In this document: positions 36,539 to 45,083 of the stretch, one piece after another
How the letters are laid out: every line of letters begins with the position of its first letter
Position numbering within the stretch: the first letter of the stretch is position 1
Origin: Candidatus Nitricoxidivorans perseverans
Lineage (GTDB): Bacteria > Pseudomonadota > Gammaproteobacteria > Burkholderiales > Rhodocyclaceae
NCBI GenBank assembly: GCA_030246985.1
Contig: CP107246.1
Coordinates: forward strand, 186,001 to 250,000
DNA length: 64,000 bases
Direction: 5' to 3'
Position numbers and translations under genes: made by a program
Notes under the pieces: model-generated
The model's database searches: none
Told to the model about the DNA's origin: nothing
What the model saw: the letters and a program-made list of their open reading frames with translations, nothing else

Positions 36539-37963
36539 ATGCTCAAAATGCGTGTTCTAGCGGGGATTCTGGCCATTACATTCAGCACCTGGTCCATGGC
36601 CAGCATCCAGACCCAGATGCAGGGGTGGTTCAACGAGATGGGTGCCTATGGCAACGTGACGGGCGCGCAGGTCATCAGCGGCCAGACCGGAACGGTTTAT
36701 ACCGGTGGCAGCATGTACATGCGCACCCCGATCCGCAACTACCAGATGGCGTCGATCGCCCCACCTTCGATTCGCGCGGGTTGCGGCGGCATCGATCTGT
36801 TTGCCGGATCCTTCTCGTTCATCAATTCTGAACAGCTGACTGCGTTGCTGCGCAACATCGCAAACAATGCGGTGGGCTACGCATTCATGATGGCGGTCAA
36901 GTCAGTTTCACCCGATCTGGCAGATCTGCTTCAGTACCTTCAGGATCAGGCATCGAAGATCAACAACATGAACATGAATTCATGCCAGATGGCCGAAGGC
37001 ATCGTGACAGCCACGTTGGGGCCCATGCTCTCCGACAAGAAGGAACAAGCGAATGCCCAGGGAACCGGATCCCTGCTCTCGAATCTGTGGCCGGACAGTT
37101 TTCAGTCATTCGATAGTTGGCGTCAGGATAAAGCATCCAAGAAGCAGGCGCGCCAGCAAGCCGCGAATGCGGATGCAAACCTGAAGGAAATTCTCGAGCC
37201 GGGCAATGTCGTCTGGAAGGCCCTGCAAAAGACCGATACGCCCGATGAACTCAAGGAACTGATGATGAGCATGGTCGGGACGATCATCATCATCCCCCCC
37301 GGGGCTACCGGAAACGAAAACGGCGATAAACCACTTTGGCGCTATGTCGGGCCGACAGGCATCAAGTTCAGCGACTTTGTCGGCAACCCCGAAACGCAGA
37401 CAAAGAATGATGTCACCTTGCTCAAGTGCGGCACCGATCCCGACTGCATGAACCCTACCGCCGAACCCAATCAGTCGGTTTCATCCTTGTCCTGGCACGT
37501 TCGTCAGACCATGGAGAAGGCCACAAACAATATCCAGAACCGTCAGGGGCAAAGCTTTAGCGGCATCGATTATGCCGTGTATATGAACTCATCGATTCCC
37601 GTCTGGCGGCTGGCCAACGTCGCTGCCATGAGTCGGGGAGGACCGGTTTTGCTTACAAACAACTACTCACAGACCGTTGCGGTGGAGCTTGCCTACAACT
37701 GGTTCACCGAGATGGTACGTACGCTACAGAAGGCGCTTGCAAACAATTCTGCGGCCCAGTCTCAGGACATCGTTCAGGCCAGTGCGAGCCTGAATGAGCA
37801 GATTGCGAGCGTTCGGCAACTGGCAGTCTCGGAGTACATGGCGAAGTTCCAGCAGGCGGTGGCCATGGCCGAGTTGCAGAAAACGACGCAATGGTTACAT
37901 GAAACCATGATGCGATCGCTCCCGGTGGATGTGCAGAAATCGCTGCTTGCATTCAATCGATGA
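36539..37963 (+). CDS. traH: Pilus assembly protein TraH
   Basis: A 474-residue exported protein: signal VLAGILAITFSTWSMAS, then the strongly conserved TraH region RAGCGGIDLFAGSFSFINSE and LLQYLQDQASKINN. It has C-terminal coiled coil near residues 400-470. It works in pilus extension and mating pair formation at the outer membrane. It follows traF by 11 bases. Confidence 0.93.
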   Translation: MLKMRVLAGILAITFSTWSMASIQTQMQGWFNEMGAYGNVTGAQVISGQTGTVYTGGSMYMRTPIRNYQMASIAPPSIRAGCGGIDLFAGSFSFINSEQLTALLRNIANNAVGYAFMMAVKSVSPDLADLLQYLQDQASKINNMNMNSCQMAEGIVTATLGPMLSDKKEQANAQGTGSLLSNLWPDSFQSFDSWRQDKASKKQARQQAANADANLKEILEPGNVVWKALQKTDTPDELKELMMSMVGTIIIIPPGATGNENGDKPLWRYVGPTGIKFSDFVGNPETQTKNDVTLLKCGTDPDCMNPTAEPNQSVSSLSWHVRQTMEKATNNIQNRQGQSFSGIDYAVYMNSSIPVWRLANVAAMSRGGPVLLTNNYSQTVAVELAYNWFTEMVRTLQKALANNSAAQSQDIVQASASLNEQIASVRQLAVSEYMAKFQQAVAMAELQKTTQWLHETMMRSLPVDVQKSLLAFNR

Positions 37964-38003
37964 TGCGACTTGGCAGTCAATGAAGCAAAGTTAGGTACTG
38001 TCA

Positions 38004-41000
38004 GTGAACTTCGAGATCTACGCCTACTGGAACACGCTTGAACTGGTCAACGTGTTCAATGCGATTGCTGCGATCACAGGCAGCGGGGACTTCAATGGCC
38101 TGTTGCGCACACTGGCCCTGGTAATGATTATCGGGTTGGTATTGGCCGTTCTTGCCGGAAAAAGCAGACAGGAAGACTTCTGGCGCTGGGTCATCATGCT
38201 GGCATTGATGCACGGCATGTTGCTCGTACCGAAGAGCAACGTAATGATCGTCGATCGCACCGGCACAAACCCAACTCAGGTTGTGGCGAACGTCCCGATC
38301 GGTCTCGCGGCGCTCGCCCATGGCACAAGCAAGATCGGCGACTGGCTGACAACAGCATTCGAGACGGTATTTTCTCTACCCGATGATGTGCAACTTCGAA
38401 AGACCGGAACGCTGTTTGGTCATCGAGTCATGCTCGAACGGCTCGGTACTCAATTTGCCAGCCCGGTCCTGATGCGCAACCTCGATGAGTTCTATCGTGA
38501 ATGCGTGATTCCGGATCTTGCTGCAGGCGCCATCAATCCAGACAATCTGGCCAAGACGGAGAACATCTGGCAGGCCTTCGCCAATACCAACCCCGGCCTT
38601 CTGGTGACGATTGCCGATTACACCGATCCATCCGTGTCTTCTACAGTCAGCTGCCCCAATGCCTATGCTGCACTGACAGCGCAAATCAACACCGATTCGA
38701 ATGTTGTTCTGGGGCTCAAAGCACAGAGTTTGTATCCGGAAATGTCCCTGGCAGCAGCCAGAGCATCACTCGCCAACGCACTGGGTAACACGCAGCAGTT
38801 CTTTGCGCCAACGGCGTCGGCAACGCCAGTGCTCGATCAGATCAGGCAAGGTGCAATGTGCAACTACATCATTGATGCGCCAGCTCGTGTGGCAGCCCAA
38901 ATTGGGGACGCCGCACAGGTTCAACAGGCTACAGCTACAGCGGCTGGGATACGCAGTTACAAGGCCACCACCTCGACCGCCTATTCGGTCGCAATGAGCG
39001 GTATGCCGAAGTTTAGGAACGCAATCGAGATGATGGCCTATGCTGTTTTCCCCATTGTCGTCATCATGATTGTTGTCGCAGGGCAATATGCCGGGACATT
39101 TCTGAAAGGCTATCTTGGGACTCTGCTGTGGGTTCAGCTTTGGCCACCGCTGTATGCGGTCATGAACTACATGATGAACATCAAGAGCAAGAGCGCCATC
39201 GGCTCCATGGTTGCCGCGAACACCGATAGCTATCTATCTTGCAGTCTGACCAATTGGCTTGGATCGACGGCAATTGACGATATGAACGTGGCTGCTTACC
39301 TAACCTTGTCGATCCCTGTTATCGCCTGGGGACTGGTTCAAGGAACGCTTCATGCCGCCTCGTCGGCAATTGCATCGTCGACACAAGGCGCCGGCGCATC
39401 GGGGGGGCGCTTTCTCGACAACACGGTTAGAAGCGATCAGATTACCGCCGGTCAGTACAACATGGCACCGACTGTGCGCACTGGCGCAACTGTCCGCACC
39501 GATGTCGGACAAAGCGGTGTCAGTACAACCACGTTTGGTGATGGCACGATAGCGGCAGATGCATCAGCCATGCAGCACAAGATGAATCTCAAGCTCAATA
39601 CCGGGACCCGCATCTCAGGCGCGCTCCAACAGCAATCGGAAGTTGCAGAAACAGCCGCAGTCGGGAATATCGTCTCAGGAGCAACTTCTATTGCTGCCGC
39701 CATTCAGCAGTCTGCTGATTATGCTCGCGGGCATTCCAGGGCGAATCAGGCTGGAACCCGTTCTGGAATCAGCGACCAGTCCGGCTTCACACAGGCTGTG
39801 AGCCAGGCCCAAAAGACCATAGATAGTTTTGCAAGCAAACACGGTCTTGACCAATCTCAGTCAGCCAGGATTCTGGGCATGGCGGAAATGGCAGCTCAGA
39901 ATCCCAAGGCGCTTGATCTGGTTTCGCCTGTCAGCATCAAGGCGGCTGCACAGGTTGCAGGTACTTCTGAAGCAACTGCAAAGCAGCTGCTCGAATCGGC
40001 GAAGAGCTACGCGAAGGAATCCGGGTATTCTGAGTCGGTCGATAAGGTGCGGCGCGCATCACGTGAATCGACTTTTGGGGCGACTGATGAATCCAGTACG
40101 CGATCCGCCGCAGGTATCCGGGCCAGCTTCGATCGATCGGAACAGCATACCGATCAAGCCTCATCCAGCCTCCAGAAATCGGTTGCGCTGAAGGAAGCAG
40201 CATCGCGTGCACGCGAGAACTCGGGCGCCTGGGAAACGGGAATGATCCGGCAGTTCAACGATTGGATGAGCACCCAGCGCAACAATCAGGATCTCCTCGG
40301 ACGGAACTTCGATGCTGCCACCGTTGCGCAGATCGCGGAGAAAAACCCGGAGCTGCTGACGCCTTTTGTCGAGCGATTTTTCAAGGATCGCATCGAACCG
40401 AACCTGTCAGCAGGTGTTGGGGAGGTCAAGTCTGTTGAGGATGTGCAGGCGCTATTCAATCAGGGCAGGGCAGGGCTGCCTTCAGCCGGAGCCATCGCAA
40501 GTAGGGGAGACGAATGGCTCGGACAGGTCAAAGGGGCTGCAATCAGGGCTGGCGTCGATCCCGACAAGGGTGTAACAAGCATCATTCCGCAACAGGTGTT
40601 AGCTTCTCAGGCAGAGGCTGGCCGGAGTATTTCAACTGGAAGGGCAGTAGTCGAGACTCAAGGAAGTCCTCTCGAACAAAGGGTGGCTAATCGGACCGCA
40701 CCAGGCTCGCAAGCACTCCTCGGACTGGCCGCGACGAATGCCGTTGGTCAGGTTATGCCGGACGGGCTATCTCGTTCGATGATGGAGACGCTACCTGGCG
40801 TCAACACCAGCATCGGAAGTCCTGGATCTGCTGTTGCGGAAGCGGGAGCGGGTCGAGCTCAAGCTGGCCAACCTCGCGATCCAGTGATGCAGACTGCCGC
40901 TCAGGCAGGATTTGGCATCAATGATGCTCTCGACAAAACGGTTGCTTATGGCGAAGCAAAGGTCAGCGAAGTGTTTGGGCCGATTCTGTCTCCAACATCG

Positions 41001-41210
41001 GGCACGGTACCATCAGCTGGCGATGCTGAAGCCAAGGCTCCAAGTGGGGCCGGCGATGTGCTGAGTGGTACCTGGGCACTTGGTGAGACAACGGTCGGAA
41101 GCCTTTTGGGTACCCAGTCGAAGTCGGGGCAACTCCCCATCCGCGATAGTGGCGCAGCGGGGGGAGAAACAGGCGGTAGCGGAGAGACTCCGCCACCGAG
41201 CAACCGGTAG
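38004..41210 (+). CDS. traG: Mating pair stabilisation/exclusion protein TraG
   Basis: A 1068-residue TraG. The N-terminal ~480 residues carry membrane segments (LALVMIIGLVLAVLAG; AVFPIVVIMIVVAGQYAGTF; YLTLSIPVIAWGLVQGTLH) and the TraG_N domain starting at YAYWNTLELVNVFNAIAAIT. The long Ser/Ala/Gln-rich C-terminal region is probably delivered toward the recipient or contacts exclusion proteins, as known for F and SXT TraG. Start GTG 38004. It is the last gene of the operon and lies four bases from the convergent 41214 gene. Confidence 0.92.
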   Translation: MNFEIYAYWNTLELVNVFNAIAAITGSGDFNGLLRTLALVMIIGLVLAVLAGKSRQEDFWRWVIMLALMHGMLLVPKSNVMIVDRTGTNPTQVVANVPIGLAALAHGTSKIGDWLTTAFETVFSLPDDVQLRKTGTLFGHRVMLERLGTQFASPVLMRNLDEFYRECVIPDLAAGAINPDNLAKTENIWQAFANTNPGLLVTIADYTDPSVSSTVSCPNAYAALTAQINTDSNVVLGLKAQSLYPEMSLAAARASLANALGNTQQFFAPTASATPVLDQIRQGAMCNYIIDAPARVAAQIGDAAQVQQATATAAGIRSYKATTSTAYSVAMSGMPKFRNAIEMMAYAVFPIVVIMIVVAGQYAGTFLKGYLGTLLWVQLWPPLYAVMNYMMNIKSKSAIGSMVAANTDSYLSCSLTNWLGSTAIDDMNVAAYLTLSIPVIAWGLVQGTLHAASSAIASSTQGAGASGGRFLDNTVRSDQITAGQYNMAPTVRTGATVRTDVGQSGVSTTTFGDGTIAADASAMQHKMNLKLNTGTRISGALQQQSEVAETAAVGNIVSGATSIAAAIQQSADYARGHSRANQAGTRSGISDQSGFTQAVSQAQKTIDSFASKHGLDQSQSARILGMAEMAAQNPKALDLVSPVSIKAAAQVAGTSEATAKQLLESAKSYAKESGYSESVDKVRRASRESTFGATDESSTRSAAGIRASFDRSEQHTDQASSSLQKSVALKEAASRARENSGAWETGMIRQFNDWMSTQRNNQDLLGRNFDAATVAQIAEKNPELLTPFVERFFKDRIEPNLSAGVGEVKSVEDVQALFNQGRAGLPSAGAIASRGDEWLGQVKGAAIRAGVDPDKGVTSIIPQQVLASQAEAGRSISTGRAVVETQGSPLEQRVANRTAPGSQALLGLAATNAVGQVMPDGLSRSMMETLPGVNTSIGSPGSAVAEAGAGRAQAGQPRDPVMQTAAQAGFGINDALDKTVAYGEAKVSEVFGPILSPTSGTVPSAGDAEAKAPSGAGDVLSGTWALGETTVGSLLGTQSKSGQLPIRDSGAAGGETGGSGETPPPSNR

Positions 41211-41213
41211 CAC

Positions 41214-41651
41214 TCAGGAATGATGGCCAGGCCAAAGCGGATTGGCGGGATTGCTCAGGTCGTCGGACGGAAATAGCCCGCCTATCGGTGCAGGAGTGAT
41301 GACCATCTGCGGTTGTTGGCGTGATGTTGCCTCCGATACGGACAAGGATGGTCTGGCGATGATTGGTTTGGATGACCAGAGCTTGAGGACGGCTACGACA
41401 AAGGGCGTGAGGAGACAAACGGTCAGACCAATCTTTCCGGATTCCCTATCACCACTTATGAGTGACACGGGGAATAGGGCGGCTAGCGCAAGTAGGACGC
41501 AGGCGAGCGATAGCTTGTTGAAGCCTGACGAAGCCTCATCTCTTGCGAAGCATCCAAGGGCATGAAGTCCTGATTTGATGGCGTAATAGACAAGCGCGAG
41601 GTTCCCAAACACGGCAAGCCAGAAAATCATCTGATTCATACTTATGTCCAT
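41214..41651 (-). CDS. Small membrane protein, possible entry exclusion factor
   Basis: A 145-residue protein with about three hydrophobic segments (MIFWLAVFGNLALVYYAI; KLSLACVLLALAALFPVSLI; IGLTVCLLTPFVVAVLKLW) and a cytosolic-looking tail. I do not recognise its sequence. In SXT/R391 a ~143-residue inner-membrane exclusion protein, Eex, lies directly after traG; this gene matches in size, topology and position but is on the opposite strand. An exclusion role is therefore only inferred. ATG 41639 is an alternative start. Confidence 0.6.
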   Translation of the reverse strand: MDISMNQMIFWLAVFGNLALVYYAIKSGLHALGCFARDEASSGFNKLSLACVLLALAALFPVSLISGDRESGKIGLTVCLLTPFVVAVLKLWSSKPIIARPSLSVSEATSRQQPQMVITPAPIGGLFPSDDLSNPANPLWPGHHS

Positions 41652-41804
41652 TTGCGGTATTCTGTGATGTAGTTACAAAGTAATCACGTAATCATGATTT
41701 GTCAAGATCGGTTAAGGGTTAGGGTGAACGGTCGCGGCGAGCAATACGCTATGCCTCACTGTCATCGATTGAGCGATAGTAGATACTGAGTATCGGGGTA
41801 ACCG

Positions 41805-42056
41805 TTGAAATTACGTCGCATAGGCAATTCCTTGGGGACAACGTTCAGTAAGCAGCTATTGAATCGTGCCGGTTTCAAGGGAGATGATGAGCTTGAGGTG
41901 GCAGCCGTATCGGGCGAGATACGAATTCGCCATGCCAGTTCACGATTGACGATCGAACTGACCACGGCAGAAGCCAAGGCGTTGTTGGAAGGTGCCACGG
42001 ATACACGTGCGTGGAAGTCTGCCATGAACAAAGTGAAGAAAAAAGTGCTGGCATGA
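41805..42056 (+). CDS. AbrB/MazE-like DNA-binding protein, probable antitoxin
   Basis: An 83-residue swapped-hairpin protein: KLRRIGNSLGTTFSKQLLNR followed by DELEVAAVSGEIRIRHAS is the AbrB/SpoVT/MazE pattern. Such proteins usually repress their own operon and neutralise a toxin. Its stop overlaps the next start (ATGA), so it pairs with the 42053 gene. Confidence 0.78.
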   Translation: MKLRRIGNSLGTTFSKQLLNRAGFKGDDELEVAAVSGEIRIRHASSRLTIELTTAEAKALLEGATDTRAWKSAMNKVKKKVLA

Positions 42057-42904
42057 TGGACACGCTTTCAGTAAGTACCTGTGCCGAAGATGATGGCCAA
42101 TACGCGACTCAATGGAAGTGGCGAAGAGGTAACGCCAATATGCCATCTTCCGGGGGCACGATTACCACCAGGGTGAGTGCCAAGTACTCTGACGATCAAG
42201 TAATCCTGGCCGAACTTGGCGCAATCCATCATCTGCTTTGCGTTGTTCAGGTTCAGGGAACAAACCGGCTAGGTAATGGACTCGCAATCGAGGCATCCTG
42301 TGGCGCAATCAGGAAGGCTGTTGCCAAGGGGACGCTGAAGAAGGATGCCGCTGGACGCACTGACAAACCCCATGTGGCGCTTTTTTCCCAGTTTCTTGCG
42401 ACCAAGTTCTTCGAAGCCAGCATCTCGGTAGTAACCCCGGGCAGGTGGGCATTGACTCAGCCAAGGGTTGTGCAGAATTATGAAATCGTACTGGATGATC
42501 CGCCCATGGCGTCAATCAAAAGTGATGCAGGCAATATTGTGGTGAGCCGTCATGCACTCAACCGTTTTGTTGAGAGATTTGTCGCTGCCGAGCAGATCAC
42601 GGCAGGCCAGGTGTTGGTTGATGTGCCAGACCTGAAATGGACGCGTGCCTGGCGAATACTTGAGACGATTGTTCCGCAATCTCGTCAGGTCGTTATCCCG
42701 AGATCCGAATGGCAACGCATCGTCAGAAAATATGGACAAGACACCTTGGCGATGTACCACGCAGATTCCATGAACGTGTTCATCGTCAAGCGGGAATGGT
42801 TCGGGTTGGTGATGGTGACGGCTATACGCGATTCGGATTACAACCGAATTGTTCCGAAGCTACCCACATATGCGGGTGGTCGCCTGATTCACCAGGTGAG
42901 TTAG
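42053..42904 (+). CDS. Hypothetical protein, possible toxin partner of the AbrB-like protein
   Basis: A 283-residue protein starting ATG 42053, translationally coupled to the AbrB-like gene. No family is recognised with confidence. The C-terminal half has IVVSRHALNRFVERF and later NVFIVKREWFGLVMVTAI, a His...Arg...terminal-strand pattern resembling DUF4258/BECR-fold ribonucleases. The N-terminal half (LGAIHHLLCVVQVQG; SCGAIRKAVAKGTLKKDAAG) is unknown. A toxin function is inferred from the pairing alone. Confidence 0.55.
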   Translation: MMDTLSVSTCAEDDGQYATQWKWRRGNANMPSSGGTITTRVSAKYSDDQVILAELGAIHHLLCVVQVQGTNRLGNGLAIEASCGAIRKAVAKGTLKKDAAGRTDKPHVALFSQFLATKFFEASISVVTPGRWALTQPRVVQNYEIVLDDPPMASIKSDAGNIVVSRHALNRFVERFVAAEQITAGQVLVDVPDLKWTRAWRILETIVPQSRQVVIPRSEWQRIVRKYGQDTLAMYHADSMNVFIVKREWFGLVMVTAIRDSDYNRIVPKLPTYAGGRLIHQVS

Positions 42905-42917
42905 CAGGGGCGTTCCA

Positions 42918-43934
42918 ATGACGATTGTCGTGACCTTGTTCAGTTTGGCGGCGATCTTCGCGTTATTGGCGCGATGGATGCCATCCATCAGGCGTTCGCA
43001 TGTGCCGCATGAGGATGCATCTGAACATCGATCACAACTGGTGGCCAAGCCAAATATCTCGAAATCAGCATACGGAACAATCAAGATCATCGTTTTGTCC
43101 AGCCATGCAAAGGACAAAGCCACACAAGAACGACGGCAACGCGAGGATGCCTATACGGTAGAAACCGAGCAATACAGGTTGGCTATCGAGGGACGACAAA
43201 GAGAGAGCGAGGGAAGGGGAAATGCGCTAGCCATTGCCTGGCGTCAGCGAGAGGTACTCGGGGTAATCAAGGCATTTATGGTTTGCGAAGCACTGCGCAA
43301 GACAACTGTACCAAGCGCTCCATTGATCCGGTCCGCGAGCAGGGATGAGATTCTTTGGGCCTACGGGCATGAGGGGGAGCGCCAGTTGGATGACTTCCTG
43401 CAGGAGCGTCTTGATAATGACTGGACACTAATCGCCGGTTGCCGCAATCACAAGGGGGAGATTGACCGAATTCTCATCGGTCCGATGGGTGTCTTCGCTT
43501 TCGAGGTCAAGAACCATGTCGGCGTGATCTATTGCCAGGGAGATTGGTGGTGGCGTGATCGCTGTAATCGCGTCGGTCAAATAATTGAGTACGGTGCTCT
43601 GATCAATGATCGCGGTGGGCGCGGACCGAGCCAGCAGCTGAATGAGCCGGTCGATCAGTTGCAGATCCGGCTTGGCCACCTCTTACCAAGTGTGCGGATT
43701 ATTCGGATCGTACTTTTCGCAAATGCAGATGCAAGACTCGGGGAGATGAGCGGGCTTACGGTTGATGTTGTGTCAACCCTTGCGTCGCTCGACCTGGCGC
43801 AAGTTCTTGGTATCTCAACAACCAGGCTTTCACCTGGACAGTGTGAGTCTGTCTGTAATTCGATTGTGGCCACACATAGGGAAAGGCGGTCTGGCAGTAG
43901 TCTCCTTGGGTGTCATACGCAGAATATGATCTGA
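42918..43934 (+). CDS. NERD-domain protein
   Basis: A 338-residue protein with one N-terminal membrane helix (VTLFSLAAIFALLARWM), a charged linker rich in Arg/Glu, and a nuclease-related (NERD) domain: GHEGERQLDDFLQERL, then HKGEIDRILIGPMGVFAFEV followed by KNHVG, giving the E-xx-D and ExK-type residues. NERD proteins are predicted nucleases or DNA-processing factors, common on plasmids and ICEs. It follows the previous gene by 13 bases. Confidence 0.83.
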   Translation: MTIVVTLFSLAAIFALLARWMPSIRRSHVPHEDASEHRSQLVAKPNISKSAYGTIKIIVLSSHAKDKATQERRQREDAYTVETEQYRLAIEGRQRESEGRGNALAIAWRQREVLGVIKAFMVCEALRKTTVPSAPLIRSASRDEILWAYGHEGERQLDDFLQERLDNDWTLIAGCRNHKGEIDRILIGPMGVFAFEVKNHVGVIYCQGDWWWRDRCNRVGQIIEYGALINDRGGRGPSQQLNEPVDQLQIRLGHLLPSVRIIRIVLFANADARLGEMSGLTVDVVSTLASLDLAQVLGISTTRLSPGQCESVCNSIVATHRERRSGSSLLGCHTQNMI

Positions 43935-44177
43935 CGGCGATACTCGATACGGTCGAGCCCAATACAGCTGCTACTGTGCCGTCAGTCGCTTCATCCGGAA
44001 TTTGGCCGTCTGAAGGGCAGCTGGCCTCTGAAACCTGCCGAACAACCAAGACGTGCTAATCGGCCATAACGGCCATTCACTCACTCGGCGCCCACAGGCG
44101 GCAATAGGTTGCTTAGCTGCTACTCGGCTCAGATTTGCGCTGAGCGACCGCTTCCTGTTCGGGCGAACTAACACTTC

Positions 44178-44699
44178 CGACCCCTATGGATAGATCGCAA
44201 CTAGGGATAGTTCGGGCAGGCCCCTCCGTTACAACACAGTCATGGAGAGGCTTTCGGCAAGATCGGCCCGTGAATTTGTAGACATAGTATTTCCAGCGGA
44301 GTGCAGTGGTGGTCCCAACTTTTGGAGACCACCACCCTCGCAAAGAAGAAAGTCTCACCGCATATCCTGCGCCATACAACGGCAATGCATCTACTTCAGT
44401 CAGGCGTGCCTTTCAACATCATCGCGCTGTGGCTCGGGCACGAGAGCCAGTACACCACTCACCGATACGAGGAAGCGATCTGGCCATGAAAGAGAAAGCG
44501 CTCGCCTGCCTGCTAATCACCAGACACAAATTTTCGGCGGTACCACGCTCCAGACTCGCTCATGAAGTTCCTGCAAACGCTGTAACTATGTAAAGGGTGC
44601 TCCGTCACTTCACGGCGCCGGCGCACCCTTCTCAACATTACTATCCCTAGTTGCGATCTATGCATAGGGGTCGCTATGTAAAGCTTTGCATAGCGACCC
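44178..44699. mobile_element. Remnant of a tyrosine-recombinase (RIT-like) element
   Basis: Bounded by 33-bp inverted repeats: 44178-44210 and 44641-44673 match with one difference (key parts CCCCTATG(G/C)ATAGATCG and AACTAGGGATAG). Outside the right copy, 44668-44699 is a 32-bp nearly perfect palindrome centred on AAAGCTTT, with CTATGTAAAG also at 44586. Inside is only the C-terminal end of a tyrosine recombinase. RIT (recombinase-in-trio) elements carry three tyrosine recombinases within inverted repeats; this looks like a deletion derivative, an inference from layout. Confidence 0.65.
44301..44560 (+). pseudogene. Tyrosine recombinase C-terminal fragment, frameshifted
   Basis: The frame reads VSPHILRHTTAMHLLQSG then ALWLGHESQYTTHRYEEA, containing the H-x-L-R-H box and the Tyr nucleophile region of XerC/D-type recombinases. 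Near 44479 one base seems to be missing: after EEA the continuation LAMKEKALACL is in the next frame. The N-terminal part of the gene is absent. So it is a 5'-truncated, frameshifted remnant that cannot be active. Confidence 0.8.
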
Positions 44700-45083
44700 G
44701 GAGCGGCCAATCTCAGCATAAAAATTGCCGCCGAGAAGCAGTCGCCAAAGCTACACACAAGCTGGCCACAAGAGGCTGTGCGTGGCTCACCGACATGCTT
44801 GCCTCAGCTTGACTAGAGAATACTTTTGACGGTCACACAGTCAGGCGGGAGTGAGCCGTGGGCACGGCTGCGTGGGGCCTGGCCACCTGGTTCTTTCTCA
44901 TCCCTCAAGATTTTCCCCTCGCTTGTTCGGTGGCGCTACCGTGCGGCCGATGCGGTCAGCGCACTATCGGTGTCCCGTTCCTCGGGCTGAAGGAGTGCAA
45001 TTGGGTGTTTTATCCCCACGCGCATGGAATATGTTGATACGATGTCTCATAAACGAAAGTGGGAACAACAAGGAGGCCTACAA

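Larger units (their letters stand above)
43935..45083. other. Long non-coding stretch around a degraded recombinase element
   Basis: About 1.15 kb with no intact gene. It holds the inverted-repeat-bounded remnant 44178-44699 (separate entries). Left (43935-44177) and right (44700-45083) flanks show no supported coding frame; AAGGAGG at 45070 serves the 45084 gene. Fragmented mobile DNA is the best description. Confidence 0.6.
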
